A stretch of DNA of 6,518 nt from Chitinophagales bacterium (GTDB lineage Bacteria; Bacteroidota; Bacteroidia; Chitinophagales; Saprospiraceae). Within the stretch, counting starts at the first letter, position 1; every line of letters starts with the position of its first letter. The notes beneath the pieces were generated by a model. That model saw nothing but the letters and a program-made list of their open reading frames with translations, was not told the DNA's origin and searched no databases. The position numbers were made by a program, and so were the translations under genes. The stretch lies in assembly GCA_013297575.1 (NCBI GenBank), contig JAAFHO010000340.1, positions 1-6,518 on the forward strand, in the 5' to 3' direction. This document shows positions 4,468 to 6,518 of this stretch, piece after piece.

Positions 4468-5157
4468 ATGCACATCCTTATTGTCGAAGACGACCCAAAT
4501 ATCGCCGAACTTATCGCCATCCACTTGCGCGACCTACCCGCTTCTGTCCATATTGCCACCAACGGCTGGGATGGGATCGACGAAGCACGCAGCGGAAAAT
4601 ACGACTTAATGGTACTGGATCTGATGCTCCCCGGACTGAGTGGTATGGAAATTTGCCGCCAAATTCGACAAACCAAGCAACATTTGCCCATTTTAATGCT
4701 TACCGCTAAATCGGAAGAACAAGACAAAATTGCAGGATTGGAACTGGGTGCAGATGATTACCTCACCAAACCATTTAGTACAGGTGAATTGCTCGCACGT
4801 GTAAAAGCCATCCTCCGGCGTACCAACCGACAGGCCGTGGTGGAAGAAAAATCCCTCGTTCGCATTATTCGCGGCGGCTTAACGATGGATTTAGAAAAAA
4901 AACAAGTCCTCCGCGGTGGACATACCATTGATCTTACTGTAAAAGAGTACGATCTATTGCAATTATTTATGCAAAACCCCAATCGGAGTTATACCCGTAT
5001 TGAATTATTGGATTTGATTTGGGGCGAGCAATTTGAAGGATTGGAACACACCGTCAATTCTAATATCAATCGTTTAAGGGCAAAAATAGAGGAAGATCCT
5101 GCCAACCCTCAATACATCATCACGGCCTGGGGCGTAGGCTACAAATTTAACGGCTAA
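4468..5157 (+). CDS. OmpR/PhoB-family response regulator
   Basis: The protein has 229 residues when started at MHILIVEDD, the standard receiver beginning; an in-frame ATG at 4420 would add 16 residues that match nothing in the family. The receiver domain (1-120) has the acidic pair in VEDD (D8, D9), the phosphoacceptor D51 in VLDLMLPG, T79 in MLTA and K101 in the LTKPF motif. The winged-helix effector domain (about 130-229) has LTVKEYDLLQLF, the VNSNINRLRAKIE recognition helix and the terminal WGVGYKF hairpin. When phosphorylated it should dimerise and bind direct repeats; candidate TGTGAT repeats lie just upstream. It is followed immediately by its presumed kinase gene, with no base between stop and start, so the two are almost certainly one operon and possibly translationally coupled. 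The regulon is unknown. Confidence 0.95.
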   Translation: MHILIVEDDPNIAELIAIHLRDLPASVHIATNGWDGIDEARSGKYDLMVLDLMLPGLSGMEICRQIRQTKQHLPILMLTAKSEEQDKIAGLELGADDYLTKPFSTGELLARVKAILRRTNRQAVVEEKSLVRIIRGGLTMDLEKKQVLRGGHTIDLTVKEYDLLQLFMQNPNRSYTRIELLDLIWGEQFEGLEHTVNSNINRLRAKIEEDPANPQYIITAWGVGYKFNG

Positions 5158-6518
5158 ATGCGATTCAAAAAGATTTTGTTCACCGTCATTGCAGGGTATT
5201 TGGTACTGACTGTTTACTTTTTGGCATGGTCGTATTACCACGGATTGGCGGAAGCCGAAAAAGCGGCTTTGATGCGGTTAAGAGGAATTACCAACGCTAT
5301 TGCGCTCCAAATTGGCGGCGATCAACACGAACGTTTGTTTCAAAAAAATACCCAAAAGGATGCCATTACCCAAAATGCGCAAGACTCCAATTATGCGCAT
5401 ATCCACCAAGTATTAGAACAAAACTATACGGCCAATATGCTCAAATCTCCGATATACACTTTAGTATTTGATTCATTGTCAAATAGTTATGTGTTCGGGG
5501 TTACGTCCTCTATCAATCCATATTTTAGGCATACGTACAATTCTTACCCGGAATCCATCATGTCTAAGTACAACGAAGGCGGTACGATTTCAATGTACAA
5601 AGACGAATTTGGGATGTGGCTTACGGCTTTTTCGGTCATCAAAAATAGCCACGGCAAAGTAGTGGCTTTGGTGCTGGCAGATGAGCCTTTTGATCAGTTT
5701 TTAGCCCTGAATAGATCAACTCTGATCAAAAATTTGTTCGTTGCACTCGCCGTAATGCTGGTGCTTTTTTTCGCGCTGTTGCGCATTTTACAACCGATGC
5801 TCCAACGGCAAAGACGCGACCAAGAAGCCATCGCCCGAGCGCATGAGCAGGTGGTACAACTCGATCAGTTCCGCAAAGAAATGATCGCTAATGTCTCGCA
5901 CGATTTACGTACGCCTATTGCCAGTATCCTCGGTTTTGCAGAAACATTATACCAAAAAAGAACAACACTCTCGCCCGAAGATCAAGAAAAGTACTTGCTC
6001 ATTGTAAGTAAAGAGGCCAAACGGGTCAATAACATGATCAGTGAATTATTTGACCTGAGCAAATTGGAATCGGGGCAAATAGAACTCAAAAAAGAAGATT
6101 TTAACCTCACCGAAATAGCACAAGACATCCTTTATTCCTGCTCAGAACAGGCCAAAACGCGCCAAATTCGTCTTTTAACCGATTTCCGACACCCAATTCC
6201 ACTGGTGAGCGCCGATATATATTGGATAGACCGCGTGTTGCAAAACCTGCTCGGCAATGCCCTAAAATATGTCAACGACCACGGCCTGATTAAGTTTACT
6301 ATTTTTCAAGAAGACCAACGCCTGACCATAAAAGTATGCAATAGCGGCATACCGATTGCCCCTGAACATTTGCCTTATGTATTTGACCGCTATTTCAAAG
6401 CAAGCAAGGGTAATAATGACAGTACCGGGCTGGGTTTGGCCATTACTAAAAAAATAGTAGAACTACACGATGGGCGAATTTGGGCAGAAGTGGATGAGGA
6501 TATTACTACTTTTAGGAT
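5158..6518 (+). CDS. Membrane sensor histidine kinase, partial at right edge (partner of upstream regulator)
   Basis: The frame starts at ATG 5158, directly after the regulator's TAA, and is open to the window edge (453 codons). Residues 5-25 and 189-210 are membrane segments, leaving a periplasmic domain of about 160 residues. Its later part (MWLTAFSVIKNSHGKVVALV) resembles Cache/PAS-like sensor folds. A short charged helix (211-240) rather than a full HAMP domain leads to the dimerisation domain with ANVSHDLRTPI (phospho-His H248). The ATPase domain has the N box QNLLGNALKY (N367), a variant G1 box NSGIP (395-399) where DxGxG is usual, an F box VFDRYFKAS and the G2 box TGLGLAI. NxGxP variants occur in active kinases such as the CusS type, so activity is expected. 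The last residues, AEVDEDITTFR, lie in the final strands, so only a few residues are missing. The signal is unknown. Confidence 0.95.
   Translation, partial: MRFKKILFTVIAGYLVLTVYFLAWSYYHGLAEAEKAALMRLRGITNAIALQIGGDQHERLFQKNTQKDAITQNAQDSNYAHIHQVLEQNYTANMLKSPIYTLVFDSLSNSYVFGVTSSINPYFRHTYNSYPESIMSKYNEGGTISMYKDEFGMWLTAFSVIKNSHGKVVALVLADEPFDQFLALNRSTLIKNLFVALAVMLVLFFALLRILQPMLQRQRRDQEAIARAHEQVVQLDQFRKEMIANVSHDLRTPIASILGFAETLYQKRTTLSPEDQEKYLLIVSKEAKRVNNMISELFDLSKLESGQIELKKEDFNLTEIAQDILYSCSEQAKTRQIRLLTDFRHPIPLVSADIYWIDRVLQNLLGNALKYVNDHGLIKFTIFQEDQRLTIKVCNSGIPIAPEHLPYVFDRYFKASKGNNDSTGLGLAITKKIVELHDGRIWAEVDEDITTFR

Noticed and set aside
4413..4709. Plus-strand open frame in another phase over the start of the response regulator
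   Set aside because: It is a frame shadow of the receiver domain, whose catalytic residues are all intact in the chosen frame.
5226..5662. Short plus-strand open frames inside the histidine kinase
   Set aside because: They are out-of-phase shadows; the frame starting at 5158 is continuous to the edge and encodes complete kinase motifs.

Overview
The window looks like a chromosomal stretch from a member of the Bacteroidota, plausibly of the Saprospiria/Chitinophagia type. No marker gene allows a finer placement. The reasons are three sets of promoters matching the Bacteroidota -33/-7 pattern (TTG or TTTG, about 20 nt, then TAnnTTTG), the absence of Shine-Dalgarno sequences before the genes, a BlaR1-type M56 protease fused to a TonB C-terminal domain, a LytTR regulator, and AT-rich intergenic DNA carrying dispersed palindromic repeats.

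Layout from left to right. The 3' end of a LytTR-type response regulator gene (+) enters from the left edge and ends at 143. A long imperfect palindrome of about 175 bp (148-326) separates it from a convergent pair of minus-strand genes: an NmrA-like NAD(P)-binding protein (354-1241) and, upstream of it, a TetR-family repressor (1330-1920). Each of these two genes is preceded by almost the same 16-bp palindromic operator (1295-1310 and 1933-1948). The tetR copy fills the spacer between its -33 and -7 elements, so a self-regulated redox or detoxification module is the simplest reading. A second copy of the long palindrome (1987-2168), in the same orientation as the first, lies beyond tetR, so the two-gene module is bracketed by direct repeats.

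Divergent from tetR is a BlaI/MecI-type repressor (2306-2665), followed after 27 bp by a BlaR1-type membrane metalloprotease with a TonB-like C-terminus (2693-3898). This is a repressor/sensor-protease pair. Its promoter overlaps a series of helically phased inverted repeats that look like the operator. No beta-lactamase gene is present in the window.

The 569-bp gap 3899-4467 has no credible gene. It holds a small hairpin, a nested array of four 23-nt palindromic units arranged + + - -, a strong 12-bp hairpin, and the putative promoter/leader of the next operon. That operon is a two-component system: an OmpR/PhoB-type response regulator (4468-5157) and, starting immediately after its stop codon, a membrane histidine kinase (5158 to the right edge, almost complete).

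No clearly new multi-gene system is visible. The most interesting material is regulatory and structural: the operator-in-promoter arrangement with apparently leaderless starts, the phased BlaI operator cluster, the direct repeats around the tetR module, and the symmetric hairpin array with a possible promoter just in front of it.
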